From an uncultured Oscillospiraceae bacterium (GTDB lineage: Bacteria; Bacillota; Clostridia; Oscillospirales; Oscillospiraceae), in NCBI GenBank assembly GCA_934573855.1, contig CAKTMF010000003.1:1-64000 (forward strand): a DNA stretch of 64,000 bases, given 5' to 3'. Every line of letters starts with the position of its first letter. Position 1 is the stretch's first letter. Both the position numbers and the translations under genes were made by a program. The notes beneath the pieces were generated by a model. That model did no database searches and was not told the DNA's origin. It was given only the letters and a program-made list of their open reading frames with translations. This document shows, piece after piece, positions 1 to 7,439 of this stretch.

Positions 1-9
1 TGCCCATGA

Positions 10-223
10 GCCTTTTTCGCGTATACGTGGATGGCGCTCTGTCCTATTCTTGGCAAGACCTGCGGCGTGTTCGGATACTCGGAGGCGTCCTTGAAAGAGA
101 TCGGGATGTATCACATGATGAAGGAGTCCGCCGTAGAGAAGGCAAAGAGCCGTGCTGTCGAGAAGCTGAGAGAATCCTATCCCGGCAGCAGACTTCAAGT
201 GTGGAGGACTGTTCATCGCATGA
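10..223 (+). pseudogene. 3' fragment of an unidentified gene, apparently frameshifted
   Basis: The first frame reads through a protein-like stretch (KTCGVFGYSEASL, then a charged helix ending KLRESYP). After the CCC at 181-183 a +1 shift gives a natural-looking tail, PAADFKCGGLFIA, and a stop at 221-223. A single extra C would explain this. A stop at 7-9 closes the frame upstream and no ribosome binding site precedes the ATG at 31, so the real 5' part is missing or shifted too. I do not recognise the family. The 3' end overlaps the end of the truncated hydrolase on the other strand by 11 bases, which suggests a rearrangement or assembly junction near 220. Confidence 0.35.
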
Positions 224-782
224 TGCGGAGACCGGTTCCGCCGCCGGGGGAGACGGCGACTATGTGCCTCGGCTGGGGCAGGGGACGTCCGAGAGCGTTA
301 TTGTGCGCCGCAATACCGAGAGCCAGCGCTCCGCCGGAGGAAAAGCCGCAGGTGCTGACATTCCCGCCGCCGTACATTTCTATCATCATACGGTAGCACT
401 CAAAGACCATGTCATAGGTCTCGCTGATACAATGCTCCGTACACAGGGGATAAAACGGGAACCACACGTCGCAGCCGGTATCGCGCGCGAGCTTTCGCAT
501 TACGGGCAGGTCGCCCCTGTCGGGGCCGATGACCATCCCGCCGCCGAAAAAGTAAAGTATCGCGCGCTCTGCCGGCTCCGGCCTTTCGCGGACGATGAGG
601 CAGGGGAAGCCCTTGACCGTGACGGTCTCATAATAGGCCTTGCGGTCCGTGGGAGTGAATACGCCGCGGCTGCGGTTTTGCTTTTCGATGACCTTCAGTA
701 TTTCATCCTCCGGCAGGCCGAACGCCTTCTTCGCACCGGAGAGCTTGTACACGCCGCGCAGCAGGGAAGCGAAAATACTCAT
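213..782 (-). pseudogene. Alpha/beta hydrolase (HSL/acetyl-hydrolase type), C-terminally truncated
   Basis: Encodes 189 residues from ATG 782, preceded by AGAGGTAATGAT as ribosome binding site; an upstream TTG at 800 is less likely. Two hallmarks of the hormone-sensitive-lipase branch are visible: an oxyanion-hole FFGGGM near residue 80 and the nucleophile elbow GFSSGG near residue 148. Family members usually run to about 300 residues and supply the catalytic Asp and His in the last third. Here the protein stops shortly after SPGGG, so both are missing. It lies 15 bases behind the frameshifted membrane gene and was probably co-transcribed with it. It is probably inactive unless the truncation is an assembly artefact. 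Confidence 0.7.
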
Positions 783-796
783 ATCATTACCTCTTT

Positions 797-1314
797 TCAA
801 ATATGCTTATATCCTTTACATAGACCCGTCATGCGCTTTTTCCCGCGGCGTCCGGCCCATACCGCGTTTGCCGCCATCCAGATAAGAAGCGCCGCGTTGC
901 CCGAAACCAGACTCAGAACGAAATCCCATATAGATATCTTTGCGCCGCGAGTCTGCTCGTCCAGTCGGCAAGATTGCCGATAAGGAAGTGCAGCACACCG
1001 GCCGAGGCGACATAGATAACGCCGCCAATGAGGATAACGGTCCTTGTTTTGTGAAATTCCGGCCTTATCTGCGTGCATGAGGCGCGGACGGTGAAAAAGC
1101 TGAGAGCCATACCGATCAGTCCCGTCGCGGCCAGCAGCGGCAGACGCCGCGTCTCATACGCTCCGCTCAGGTATGCCTCGCGCGGAAAAAGCCCGCTGTC
1201 GCCCTTACTTGCAGGTATAACGCTCAGACACAGGTCTCCGACAAGCATTAAAAGCGTGCCGACGGCGCCGAGCAGGCAATCTCTCTTATAAGATCTCAGC
1301 TCCATATGATCCAT
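797..1314 (-). pseudogene. Small polytopic membrane protein (DUF6796-like), frameshifted
   Basis: The gene starts at ATG 1314 behind GGAGGA. Frame one gives about 120 residues with several hydrophobic segments and the phrase LLMLVGDLCLSVIP, then a stop near 914. A second frame continues with IWDFVLSLVSGNAALLIWM and a basic tail to the stop at 797-799. Joining the frames near 944-960 gives a coherent protein of about 170 residues, so one base seems to have been gained or lost. The resemblance to DUF6796 clostridial membrane proteins is from memory and uncertain. The hydrolase follows directly. A GGTTAG/CTAACC inverted repeat lies 25 bases upstream. Confidence 0.55.
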
Positions 1315-1338
1315 AGACTCTCCTCCTTCGTCAAATGC

Positions 1339-1356
1339 GGTTAGTGCGGGCTAACC
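1339..1356. promoter_or_regulatory. Inverted repeat upstream of the membrane-protein gene
   Basis: GGTTAG and CTAACC are separated by six bases and sit 25 bases upstream of the start at 1314. The form is that of a dimeric repressor operator. No regulator is assigned. Confidence 0.35.
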
Positions 1357-1366
1357 ACCTTGCCTT

Positions 1367-1388
1367 AGAAAAGCTGCCTGTAGGCAGC
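1367..1388 (-). terminator. Intrinsic terminator downstream of the AraC-type gene
   Basis: On the minus strand GCTGCC pairs with GGCAGC across a TACA loop and is followed by TTTTCT. It lies 155 bases after the AraC-type stop. The 1389-1542 gap between them holds no gene I can support. Confidence 0.5.
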
Positions 1389-1542
1389 CTCTCTATTTCA
1401 TTTATAGTAGATAAGCTTTTATATGTGACCAAAATCGTTTATCCGGTCAAACAGTAGCACACGAAGAACAGCTTTTCAATGGAAAGAATAAGTTTTTTCA
1501 GCCGGCGGTGTCATTTGTTCAAGCGCGAAACGAACTGCGGCG

Positions 1543-2493
1543 TTATATGAGCGGTCTATGGTAGTCGTTACGCGGCGGAGCCGTGGGCTGCTTCCTGTAT
1601 TCTCTCGGCAGCATTCCGAACTGCTCCTTGAACGCCGCTGTAAATTTGCTCTGATTGGTGTAGCCGACCTTCGCCGCGACATCCGAGAGCGAAAGAGAGT
1701 CGTCACGCAGGAGCCGCGCCGCCTCCTCCATTCTGTGTTCCTTGATATGGGCGGCGATGGAGGTGCCATAGACGGACTTGAATACCTCCTTGAGCGTTGT
1801 GGGGTTCATCAGATATTCCTTTGAAAGCTCCTCTATGGTGAAGCGCTGGTCAAGATGTTCCATCAGGTGCCTGTGTATCCGCCGCACGGTCTCCACCTGC
1901 TCGGCGCGGCATTCGGTCAGATTGCCGTCCTCCGGCGGGGCAAGCTTTGCGAGATACAGCAGCAGCTCGAGCGTTTTTACCCGCAGACAGGCGGTACGAA
2001 GCTCCTCCGGCTGGCCGTAGAAGCCGTCAAATATACCGGCGGTGGCGTGGTTTCCGGCATATGAGCTGAGCGGACAGCCCGAAGAGAACTTATCACAGAG
2101 CATTTCGCCCGTTATGCCCGTCCCGGACAGCAGCTCAGGCGGCTCACGGGTAAGAGAGCTGAGGTCGACGAGCAGCCTCAGTCCCTCGTATCGCCCGGTC
2201 GGGAGCGGCGTTACGCACTCCGTGCCGCTTCCCGACACTTGCACGGAAAAGTCGCCCGGACCGAGGTAGACGCTCTGACCGCCGCCGAGCTTAAGACCCA
2301 GCCGGCCGTTTTTGCAGTAGTTTATCTCGAGTATTTTTTCTCCCGAGCTGCAGCCGGCAATGGACCGACAGCCGTTCAGCGTGAGAAATTCCAGCGATAT
2401 ACCCGGGAAAAGCCCGAACCTCTCCGCCTCTCCGTCCGCCGGAAGGGAGCTGGCGCAGGGAACGGCCGCCTTGATATTACTATCATTGTCCAT
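1543..2493 (-). CDS. AraC/XylS-family transcriptional regulator
   Basis: A 316-residue protein. The last 110 residues carry the double helix-turn-helix of the AraC family: first helix pair around FTIEELSKEYLMNPTTLKEVF, second around LSLSDVAAKVGYTNQSKFTAAF, ending in the family signature FKEQFGMLPREYR. The N-terminal 200 residues are a divergent ligand or sensor region with no motif I can name. The gene follows the ArsR-type gene by 12 bases, so the two probably form an operon divergent from the HMA/P1B-ATPase genes. The pairing suggests a role in metal homeostasis, but its inducer cannot be read from sequence. Confidence 0.88.
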   Translation of the reverse strand: MDNDSNIKAAVPCASSLPADGEAERFGLFPGISLEFLTLNGCRSIAGCSSGEKILEINYCKNGRLGLKLGGGQSVYLGPGDFSVQVSGSGTECVTPLPTGRYEGLRLLVDLSSLTREPPELLSGTGITGEMLCDKFSSGCPLSSYAGNHATAGIFDGFYGQPEELRTACLRVKTLELLLYLAKLAPPEDGNLTECRAEQVETVRRIHRHLMEHLDQRFTIEELSKEYLMNPTTLKEVFKSVYGTSIAAHIKEHRMEEAARLLRDDSLSLSDVAAKVGYTNQSKFTAAFKEQFGMLPREYRKQPTAPPRNDYHRPLI

Positions 2494-2505
2494 GACGCTG
2501 CCTCC

Positions 2506-2880
2506 TTACAGATCGGGGATATCGGGGCAGGCAAAGTGCATGACCTGCTCGATCATGTGGTGCAGCGTCTGCGCGGCTATCGTTTCGGTCGCGCGGTAGA
2601 TGACCTCGCGCCCGTCTCGCCGGGACTCGATCAGCCCCGCGACACGAAGCGGCCGCAGATGATGTGACACCGCCGGGGCCGACATATCAAGAAGCTCCGC
2701 TATATCGGCGACGCACTCCTCCCGGTGGCACAGCAGCCAGAATATGCGAAGCCTCGTCGGGTCACCAAGGTGTTTGAACAGCTCGGCCATTATCTGAAAA
2801 TCCTGGACCTGCGCCAGCCTCTGCTTCAGATCCTCATGCGCTGCGCCGTGTGTATGCTCGTGCAATTTCGTGTCTTCCAT
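2506..2880 (-). CDS. ArsR/SmtB-family metal-responsive repressor
   Basis: A 124-residue winged-helix protein starting at ATG 2880, six bases after GGGAGG. A TTG at 2904 is in frame but has no better signal. The core LGDPTRLRIFWLL and the recognition helix around MSAPAVSHHLRPLR are typical of ArsR/SmtB repressors. A single Cys (EECVADI) sits near the alpha-3 metal-site position, the N terminus is His-rich (HEHTHGAAH), and an LHH...MH cluster lies near the C terminus. The classic D-x-H...H-x2-H alpha-5 zinc site is not obvious. It is divergent from the HMA and ATPase genes, whose promoters carry palindromes it probably binds. Confidence 0.88.
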   Translation of the reverse strand: MEDTKLHEHTHGAAHEDLKQRLAQVQDFQIMAELFKHLGDPTRLRIFWLLCHREECVADIAELLDMSAPAVSHHLRPLRVAGLIESRRDGREVIYRATETIAAQTLHHMIEQVMHFACPDIPDL

Positions 2881-2949
2881 TGTGAACCTCCCGCTTTGCT
2901 CCAATCAGACGGCGTTTTCTCCCGTTTGGAAGAGATGGCAAAAAAGCGC

Positions 2950-2977
2950 TTGATTTTTTATGCGGGTTGATTATACT
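2950..2977 (+). promoter_or_regulatory. Sigma-A promoter for the HMA/ATPase genes
   Basis: TTGATT and TATACT are separated by 16 bases. The palindrome at 2990-3007 falls just downstream, over the expected start of transcription, which fits repression by the divergent ArsR protein. Confidence 0.6.
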
Positions 2978-2989
2978 ACAGCCATAAGG

Positions 2990-3007
2990 ATTAAACAAGT
3001 ACTTAAT
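2990..3007. promoter_or_regulatory. Putative ArsR-type operator 1
   Basis: The 18-base imperfect palindrome ATTAAACAAGTACTTAAT overlaps the predicted transcription start of the HMA gene. A matching site lies before the ATPase gene at 3317-3334. The AT-rich arms resemble ArsR/SmtB operators; which protein binds it is inferred from gene order. Confidence 0.55.
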
Positions 3008-3043
3008 CATTAAATCTTCAACACAGGAAAGGAAACGAATACC

Positions 3044-3262
3044 ATGAAGAAGACTTATAAGATTGAAGTAGACTGCGCCAACTGCGCCAACCTGATGGAA
3101 GAGGCCACCCGCAAGACCGAGGGCGTCGCGGCTGCGACCGTAAATTTCATGACCCAGAAGATGATAGTTGAGTTCGCCGAGGGAGCCGATGTAAAGGCCG
3201 TCATGCAGAATGTCGTCAAGGCCTGCAAGAAGGTCGAACCCGACTGCGAAGTATATCTCTGA
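3044..3262 (+). CDS. Stand-alone heavy-metal-associated (HMA) domain protein
   Basis: A 72-residue single-domain protein with the metal-binding loop DCANCAN at residues 10-16 and the beta-alpha-beta-beta-alpha-beta pattern of HMA metallochaperones. The ribosome binding site is AGGAAAGG. It sits about 100 bases upstream of a P1B ATPase that has no N-terminal HMA domain, so it probably delivers metal to the pump or senses metal for it. The loop resembles the N-terminal domain of zinc/cadmium/lead pumps more than copper chaperones, which fits a zinc or cadmium role, but this is inference. Confidence 0.85.
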   Translation: MKKTYKIEVDCANCANLMEEATRKTEGVAAATVNFMTQKMIVEFAEGADVKAVMQNVVKACKKVEPDCEVYL

Positions 3263-3316
3263 TAGTTAAACCCGATACGCGCCCCGCACTGCCGGGGCGC
3301 AAATTCAGACCGAATG

Positions 3317-3334
3317 ATTAAACGAGCGTTTAAT
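3317..3334. promoter_or_regulatory. Putative ArsR-type operator 2
   Basis: The palindrome ATTAAACGAGCGTTTAAT has 7-base perfect arms and lies 26 bases before the ATPase start. It shares the pattern ATTAAACRAGYRYTTAAT with the site at 2990-3007. Confidence 0.55.
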
Positions 3335-3359
3335 AGTTGAGCCTGAGAGGAGAAACGCC

Positions 3360-5243
3360 ATGAACAAAAAGCAAAAGAAAATGCTTGTCCGCATTCTGAT
3401 AGCGGCCGCAATGCTTATCGCGCTGCACTTCATTCCCGTTTCCGGGATACTGCGGCTGGGGCTGTACCTTGCGGCCTATATGGTGATAGGCTATGATATA
3501 CTGAAAAAGGCCGGCAAGGGCATACTGAACCGCCAGGTGTTTGACGAAAATTTCCTCATGGCCGTTGCGACGGTCGGCGCGTTCGCTCTTGCCATCTATG
3601 AAAAGAGCGGCGACTACAGCGAGGCTATTTCCGTCATGCTCTTCTACCAGATCGGCGAGCTGTTCCAGAGCTGTGCCGTGGGCAAGTCCCGCCGCAATAT
3701 CAGCGCTCTTATGGACATTCGTCCGGACTACGCCAACGTTGAGCAGGACGGCGGACTTGAGAAGGTAGACCCCGACGAGGTCGCCATCGGCAGCGTCATA
3801 GTGGTCCAGCCCGGCGAGAAGGTGCCGCTCGACGGCGTCGTGATCTCCGGCTCCTCCAGCCTGAACACCAGCGCCCTGACCGGCGAGAGCCTGCCCCGCG
3901 ATGTAAAGGAAGGCGAGGAGGTCATTTCCGGCTGCATAAACATGACCGGTGTACTTCGTATCCGCACCACAAAGGAGTTCGGCGAATCTACGGTATCCAA
4001 GATACTCGAGCTTGTCGAGGATTCCAGCTCTCACAAGTCGAAGTCCGAGGACTTCATCGCGAAGTTCGCCCGCGTCTACACCCCTGCGGTCTGCTACAGC
4101 GCGCTTGCGCTGGCGGTCCTGCCTCCGCTTGTCAACCTCATTCTCGGCAGCGCCGGGAACTGGGGCGAGTGGCTCTACCGTGCGCTCACGTTCCTTGTCA
4201 TCTCCTGCCCCTGCGCGCTGGTGATCTCCATCCCGCTCAGCTTTTTTGCCGGTATCGGCGGGGCGAGCAAGGAGGGCATACTCATCAAGGGTTCCAACTA
4301 TCTTGAAACTCTCTCTCAGGTCAAGTGCGTCGTGTTCGACAAGACCGGCACCCTCACTCAGGGCGTATTTGAGGTCAGCGGCGTACACCACAGCAAGATC
4401 GACGACGAGAAGCTGCTTGAGTACGCGGCTCTGGCCGAGTGCGCCTCCTCCCACCCCATCAGCAAGAGCCTCCAGAAAGCCCACGGAAAACAGATCGACC
4501 GCAGCCGCGTCACCGACATTCAGGAGATCAGCGGCAAGGGCGTCAGCGCAAAGGTCGACGGTCACTCTGTTCTGGCCGGCAACGGCAAGCTCATGGAGAT
4601 GAACGGCATTGCCTACAACGAATGCCACAGCGTCGGCACCATCATCCACATGGCCATCGACGGCGAGTATGCGGGCCATATCGTTATCTCCGACGTCGTG
4701 AAGCCCCACGCCAAGGAAGCGATGGAGAACCTCAAGCACGCCGGCGTGAAGCGGACGGTCATGCTCACCGGCGATGCGAAGAAAGTGGCCGAGCAGGTCG
4801 CCGCGGAACTCGGCATAGACGAGGTCTGCAGTGAGCTTCTTCCCGCCGGCAAGGTATCTAAGGTCGAGGAGCTTCTCAAGACCAAGTCCGAAAAGGATAA
4901 GCTCGCGTTCGTGGGCGACGGTATCAACGACGCACCTGTCCTCACCCGCGCCGACATCGGTATCGCCATGGGCGCCATGGGTTCCGACGCCGCCATCGAG
5001 GCCGCTGACGTCGTGCTGATGGACGACGACCCCATGAAGATATCCAAGGCCATCCGCATTTCCCGCAAGTGTATCGGTATCGTCTATCAGAACATAGTGT
5101 TCGCGCTGGTCATCAAGTTCTCGTTCCTTGCTTTGGGCGCACTGGGCATTGCGAACATGTGGTTCGCGATCTTCGCAGACGTCGGCGTGATGATAATCGC
5201 CATACTCAACGCCACCCGCGCCCTGCACGTTCACAATCTCTAA
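3360..5243 (+). CDS. zntA: P1B-type metal-exporting ATPase (Zn/Cd/Pb class)
   Basis: A 627-residue inner-membrane pump. Visible motifs in order are the actuator TGES near residue 173, the transmembrane SCPCAL near 281, the phosphorylation loop DKTGTLT at about 327, the nucleotide-binding SSHP near 365, and the hinge GDGINDAP near 520. The last membrane segments contain NIVFALVIK and ADVGV, the Lys and Asp that mark the zinc/cadmium/lead (P1B-2) group. The protein begins directly with membrane helices, so the usual N-terminal HMA domain is absent and appears to be supplied by the preceding gene. It is probably regulated by the divergent ArsR protein, with a palindrome just upstream. Confidence 0.93.
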   Translation: MNKKQKKMLVRILIAAAMLIALHFIPVSGILRLGLYLAAYMVIGYDILKKAGKGILNRQVFDENFLMAVATVGAFALAIYEKSGDYSEAISVMLFYQIGELFQSCAVGKSRRNISALMDIRPDYANVEQDGGLEKVDPDEVAIGSVIVVQPGEKVPLDGVVISGSSSLNTSALTGESLPRDVKEGEEVISGCINMTGVLRIRTTKEFGESTVSKILELVEDSSSHKSKSEDFIAKFARVYTPAVCYSALALAVLPPLVNLILGSAGNWGEWLYRALTFLVISCPCALVISIPLSFFAGIGGASKEGILIKGSNYLETLSQVKCVVFDKTGTLTQGVFEVSGVHHSKIDDEKLLEYAALAECASSHPISKSLQKAHGKQIDRSRVTDIQEISGKGVSAKVDGHSVLAGNGKLMEMNGIAYNECHSVGTIIHMAIDGEYAGHIVISDVVKPHAKEAMENLKHAGVKRTVMLTGDAKKVAEQVAAELGIDEVCSELLPAGKVSKVEELLKTKSEKDKLAFVGDGINDAPVLTRADIGIAMGAMGSDAAIEAADVVLMDDDPMKISKAIRISRKCIGIVYQNIVFALVIKFSFLALGALGIANMWFAIFADVGVMIIAILNATRALHVHNL

Positions 5244-5262
5244 GAGCACGGCATTTGCCGTC

Positions 5263-5287
5263 AAGCAGCCGAAAGGCTGCTTTTTTT
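5263..5287 (+). terminator. Intrinsic terminator after the metal ATPase
   Basis: AAGCAGCC pairs with GGCTGCTT across a GAAA loop and is followed by a run of T. Confidence 0.9.
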
Positions 5288-5315
5288 ATGCTTGCAGCTG
5301 CAATTCAATAATTAC

Positions 5316-5332
5316 TTATCGAAAAACGATAA
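5316..5332. promoter_or_regulatory. Palindrome upstream of the DUF2975/XRE promoter
   Basis: TTATCG and CGATAA flank five A residues. The site ends eight bases before the -35 box at 5340, so it is a candidate operator for the XRE protein of the same operon. Confidence 0.5.
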
Positions 5333-5339
5333 ATTATTG

Positions 5340-5368
5340 TTGACATTTGGGAAATGCTGTGGTATACT
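5340..5368 (+). promoter_or_regulatory. Sigma-A promoter of the DUF2975 operon
   Basis: A perfect TTGACA and TATACT are separated by 17 bases. The start codon follows 41 bases later behind AAGGAG. Confidence 0.85.
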
Positions 5369-5409
5369 GTGTCCATCGTACGAATGAAAAAAGGAGCTTC
5401 TGAACGTAA

Positions 5410-5859
5410 ATGAAAGTGACAAAGGACATGAGTATCGCCCTGTCGCTGGGCAGCGTATATTTTTTCGCGGCGGTGCTTGCCGCGGCGGATGTTTTTGCGC
5501 CGCAGTGGATCGGCTGGTATGTGCAGTGGCGCATGATGAAGGCCGAGACGGTCGGGCGTATGCTCGTCACGATGTACTCGGCGAGCATTTTCGGCTGGGT
5601 GTGCCTCTGGGCGCTCTATCGGCTCCTGCGGAATATCCGGGACGAGATAGTCTTTGACGCCGGAAACGTCCGCCTGCTCAGGACGATATCGTGGTGCTGC
5701 GCGTTTGCCGCCGTGATATTCCTTGTGAGCGGCGTGTATTATCTGCCGTTCCTGCTCGTCGCGGTCGCCGCCGCGTTCATGATGCTCATCGTGCGCGTGG
5801 TGAAGAACGTCTTTCAGCAGGCGATAGAGATGAAGTCAGAGCTTGACCTGACCATCTGA
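5410..5859 (+). CDS. DUF2975 family membrane protein
   Basis: A 149-residue protein with four hydrophobic segments, roughly at residues 8-30, 50-70, 90-112 and 112-128, and the characteristic end NVFQQAIEMKSELDLTI. DUF2975 proteins are inner-membrane proteins of unknown function that are usually encoded next to a small XRE regulator, as here, with only 12 bases between the genes. A palindrome sits before the promoter. No enzymatic motif is present. Confidence 0.8.
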   Translation: MKVTKDMSIALSLGSVYFFAAVLAAADVFAPQWIGWYVQWRMMKAETVGRMLVTMYSASIFGWVCLWALYRLLRNIRDEIVFDAGNVRLLRTISWCCAFAAVIFLVSGVYYLPFLLVAVAAAFMMLIVRVVKNVFQQAIEMKSELDLTI

Positions 5860-5871
5860 CGGGAGAACGGT

Positions 5872-6117
5872 ATGAAGATCATAGTTAATATCGACGTTAT
5901 GATGGCAAAGCGCAAGATCTCGGCGGGGGAGCTGGCGGAGCGCATAGGCATTACCCCGGCGAATCTCTCCGTGCTGAAAAACAGCAAGGCAAAGGCAATA
6001 CGCTTTTCCACGCTCATGGCCCTCTGTCACGAACTCAATTGCCAGCCCGGGGACCTTCTGGAGTTCCGGGATGACCTGATGGAGGATGATGAAAATGACG
6101 GAACCGAACAACAATGA
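5872..6117 (+). CDS. Small XRE/Cro-type transcriptional regulator (YozG-like)
   Basis: An 81-residue protein that is almost entirely a helix-turn-helix: the helices around SAGELAERIGITPANLSVLK are followed by FSTLMALCHELNCQPGDLLE, the typical form of the YozG/XRE_N26 group. The tail is very acidic. It follows the DUF2975 gene and its end overlaps the start of the next membrane gene by 32 bases, so the three are probably translated as a unit. It is the natural candidate for binding the TTATCG-N5-CGATAA palindrome at 5316, giving autoregulation. The signal it senses is unknown. Confidence 0.85.
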   Translation: MKIIVNIDVMMAKRKISAGELAERIGITPANLSVLKNSKAKAIRFSTLMALCHELNCQPGDLLEFRDDLMEDDENDGTEQQ

Positions 6118-7372
6118 TGTTTTGAACTCGGCGGAAAAAACCTTCTGCGCGACCCGCACGGAGCTTATCTCCGCGCTCGTGACCTATGCCGCGTCGTACA
6201 TTTACACGGTGTCGCTTTTCAACGGCACAGAGACTTTGTGGCTGTGGCTTCCGGTAGGCGCGCTGCTTGTGGGTGCGGCAGAGCTGCTCTTTCGGGGAGG
6301 ACGACCGGCAGGGGAGAGCTTCGTATGGCTCGGCTGCTTTGCGGTGTGCGTTTTGTCCACCGTATTCAGCCTCAGCCACGTCTGGGCGCGGGACCGGTTT
6401 GAGATTTTTGCCTTTGTCCACGCGTTCCTTATCTGGTGGGTCATGTCCCGCAGCGGAAAGCTCCTTGAGGGCGAAAGCGGACATATGCTCCCCGTGGACG
6501 CGTTCAACGCACTCATAAGGCTGCCCTTTGGAAACTTTTCCCTCGGCTTTCGCACTCTCGCAGCGGCGGGCAGGGAAAAAAGAGAGCGCGGCGGGGAGAA
6601 GAAAAAGCCGTTCGGCTGGGTGCTGCTCGCGGCGGTCGTCTGCGCGGCGCTGTTCATAAAGGCGGCGGTGCTTCTCTCCGAGGCGGACAGCGGCTTCGGC
6701 ATGTATATGGAAAAGCTGTTTTCGGGCTTGAGCATAAATTGCAGCTGGAACGCGGTGTTTTATTTTCTGTTCAGTATTCCCGTGTGGTGCTGGCTGTACG
6801 GGCTGATCGGGGGAGCGTACCGGCTCGAAAGCGCGGCGGTCGAGAGGCAGCGCGCCGGCGTGAACGCCTTTCTCGAAAAAATACGCCGTGTCCCGTCGGG
6901 CCTCTGGTGCGCGGCGGTGGGCGCGTTCTCCGTGATGTACCTCGCCTTCTTCGTCATGCAGTTCGGCTATCTGTTCGGAGCCTTCACCCGCACGCTGCCC
7001 GAGGGATTCATCGTCTCCGAGTACGCGCGGCAGGGCTTTTTCGAGCTGTGCAGGATAATGGCGCTGAATTTCGCGCTGCTGTGGCTCGTGACGCGGATGA
7101 ACGACGGCGGGCGCGGCGGCAGACTCATAAGGGTACTCTGCGCCGTGCTTCTGGCGGAGAGCATGATCTTCGCGCTCATCGCGCTTTCAAAGCTGGGGCT
7201 GTATATCTCGTGCTTCGGCTTTACGCCGCGCCGCCTGCAAAGCACATGGCTCGTCTGCGTCCTGTTCGCGGGATGCGTTTTGTGGATGTATACGCTCTTT
7301 ACCGGAAAGCGGGTTTTCAGAAAGTGGATGTACTTCTCTGCCGTTTCTCTCGCCGCGCTCGCGCTCGTGTAA
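6086..7372 (+). CDS. Polytopic membrane protein, DUF4153/DUF4173-like
   Basis: A 428-residue protein with about eleven hydrophobic segments. The region YLFGAFTRTLPEGFIVSEYA with a following RQGFFELCRI is the recognisable core of DUF4153/DUF4173 proteins, membrane proteins of unknown role. A cytoplasmic loop rich in Arg, Glu and Lys lies near residues 155-175. The start overlaps the XRE gene, and the ATG at 6086 sits after GGAGGATG. It is the last gene of the DUF2975 operon. Which of the two DUF names applies is uncertain; no catalytic motif is seen. Confidence 0.7.
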   Translation: MMKMTEPNNNDVLNSAEKTFCATRTELISALVTYAASYIYTVSLFNGTETLWLWLPVGALLVGAAELLFRGGRPAGESFVWLGCFAVCVLSTVFSLSHVWARDRFEIFAFVHAFLIWWVMSRSGKLLEGESGHMLPVDAFNALIRLPFGNFSLGFRTLAAAGREKRERGGEKKKPFGWVLLAAVVCAALFIKAAVLLSEADSGFGMYMEKLFSGLSINCSWNAVFYFLFSIPVWCWLYGLIGGAYRLESAAVERQRAGVNAFLEKIRRVPSGLWCAAVGAFSVMYLAFFVMQFGYLFGAFTRTLPEGFIVSEYARQGFFELCRIMALNFALLWLVTRMNDGGRGGRLIRVLCAVLLAESMIFALIALSKLGLYISCFGFTPRRLQSTWLVCVLFAGCVLWMYTLFTGKRVFRKWMYFSAVSLAALALV

Positions 7373-7380
7373 CGCCGGTC

Positions 7381-7409
7381 TTGTTATTTCCGGGACGCTG
7401 TGCTATACT
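7381..7409 (+). promoter_or_regulatory. Sigma-A promoter of the DUF554 gene
   Basis: TTGTTA and TATACT are separated by 17 bases, 30 bases before the start codon. Confidence 0.65.
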
Positions 7410-7439
7410 CTCTCTCGCTTATCAACGGGAGGCGAGCAT

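Noticed and set aside
3330..5264. A 644-codon open frame on the minus strand opposite the metal ATPase
   Set aside because: It mirrors the GC-rich third positions of the ATPase gene and has no family motif; the ATPase reading is unmistakable.
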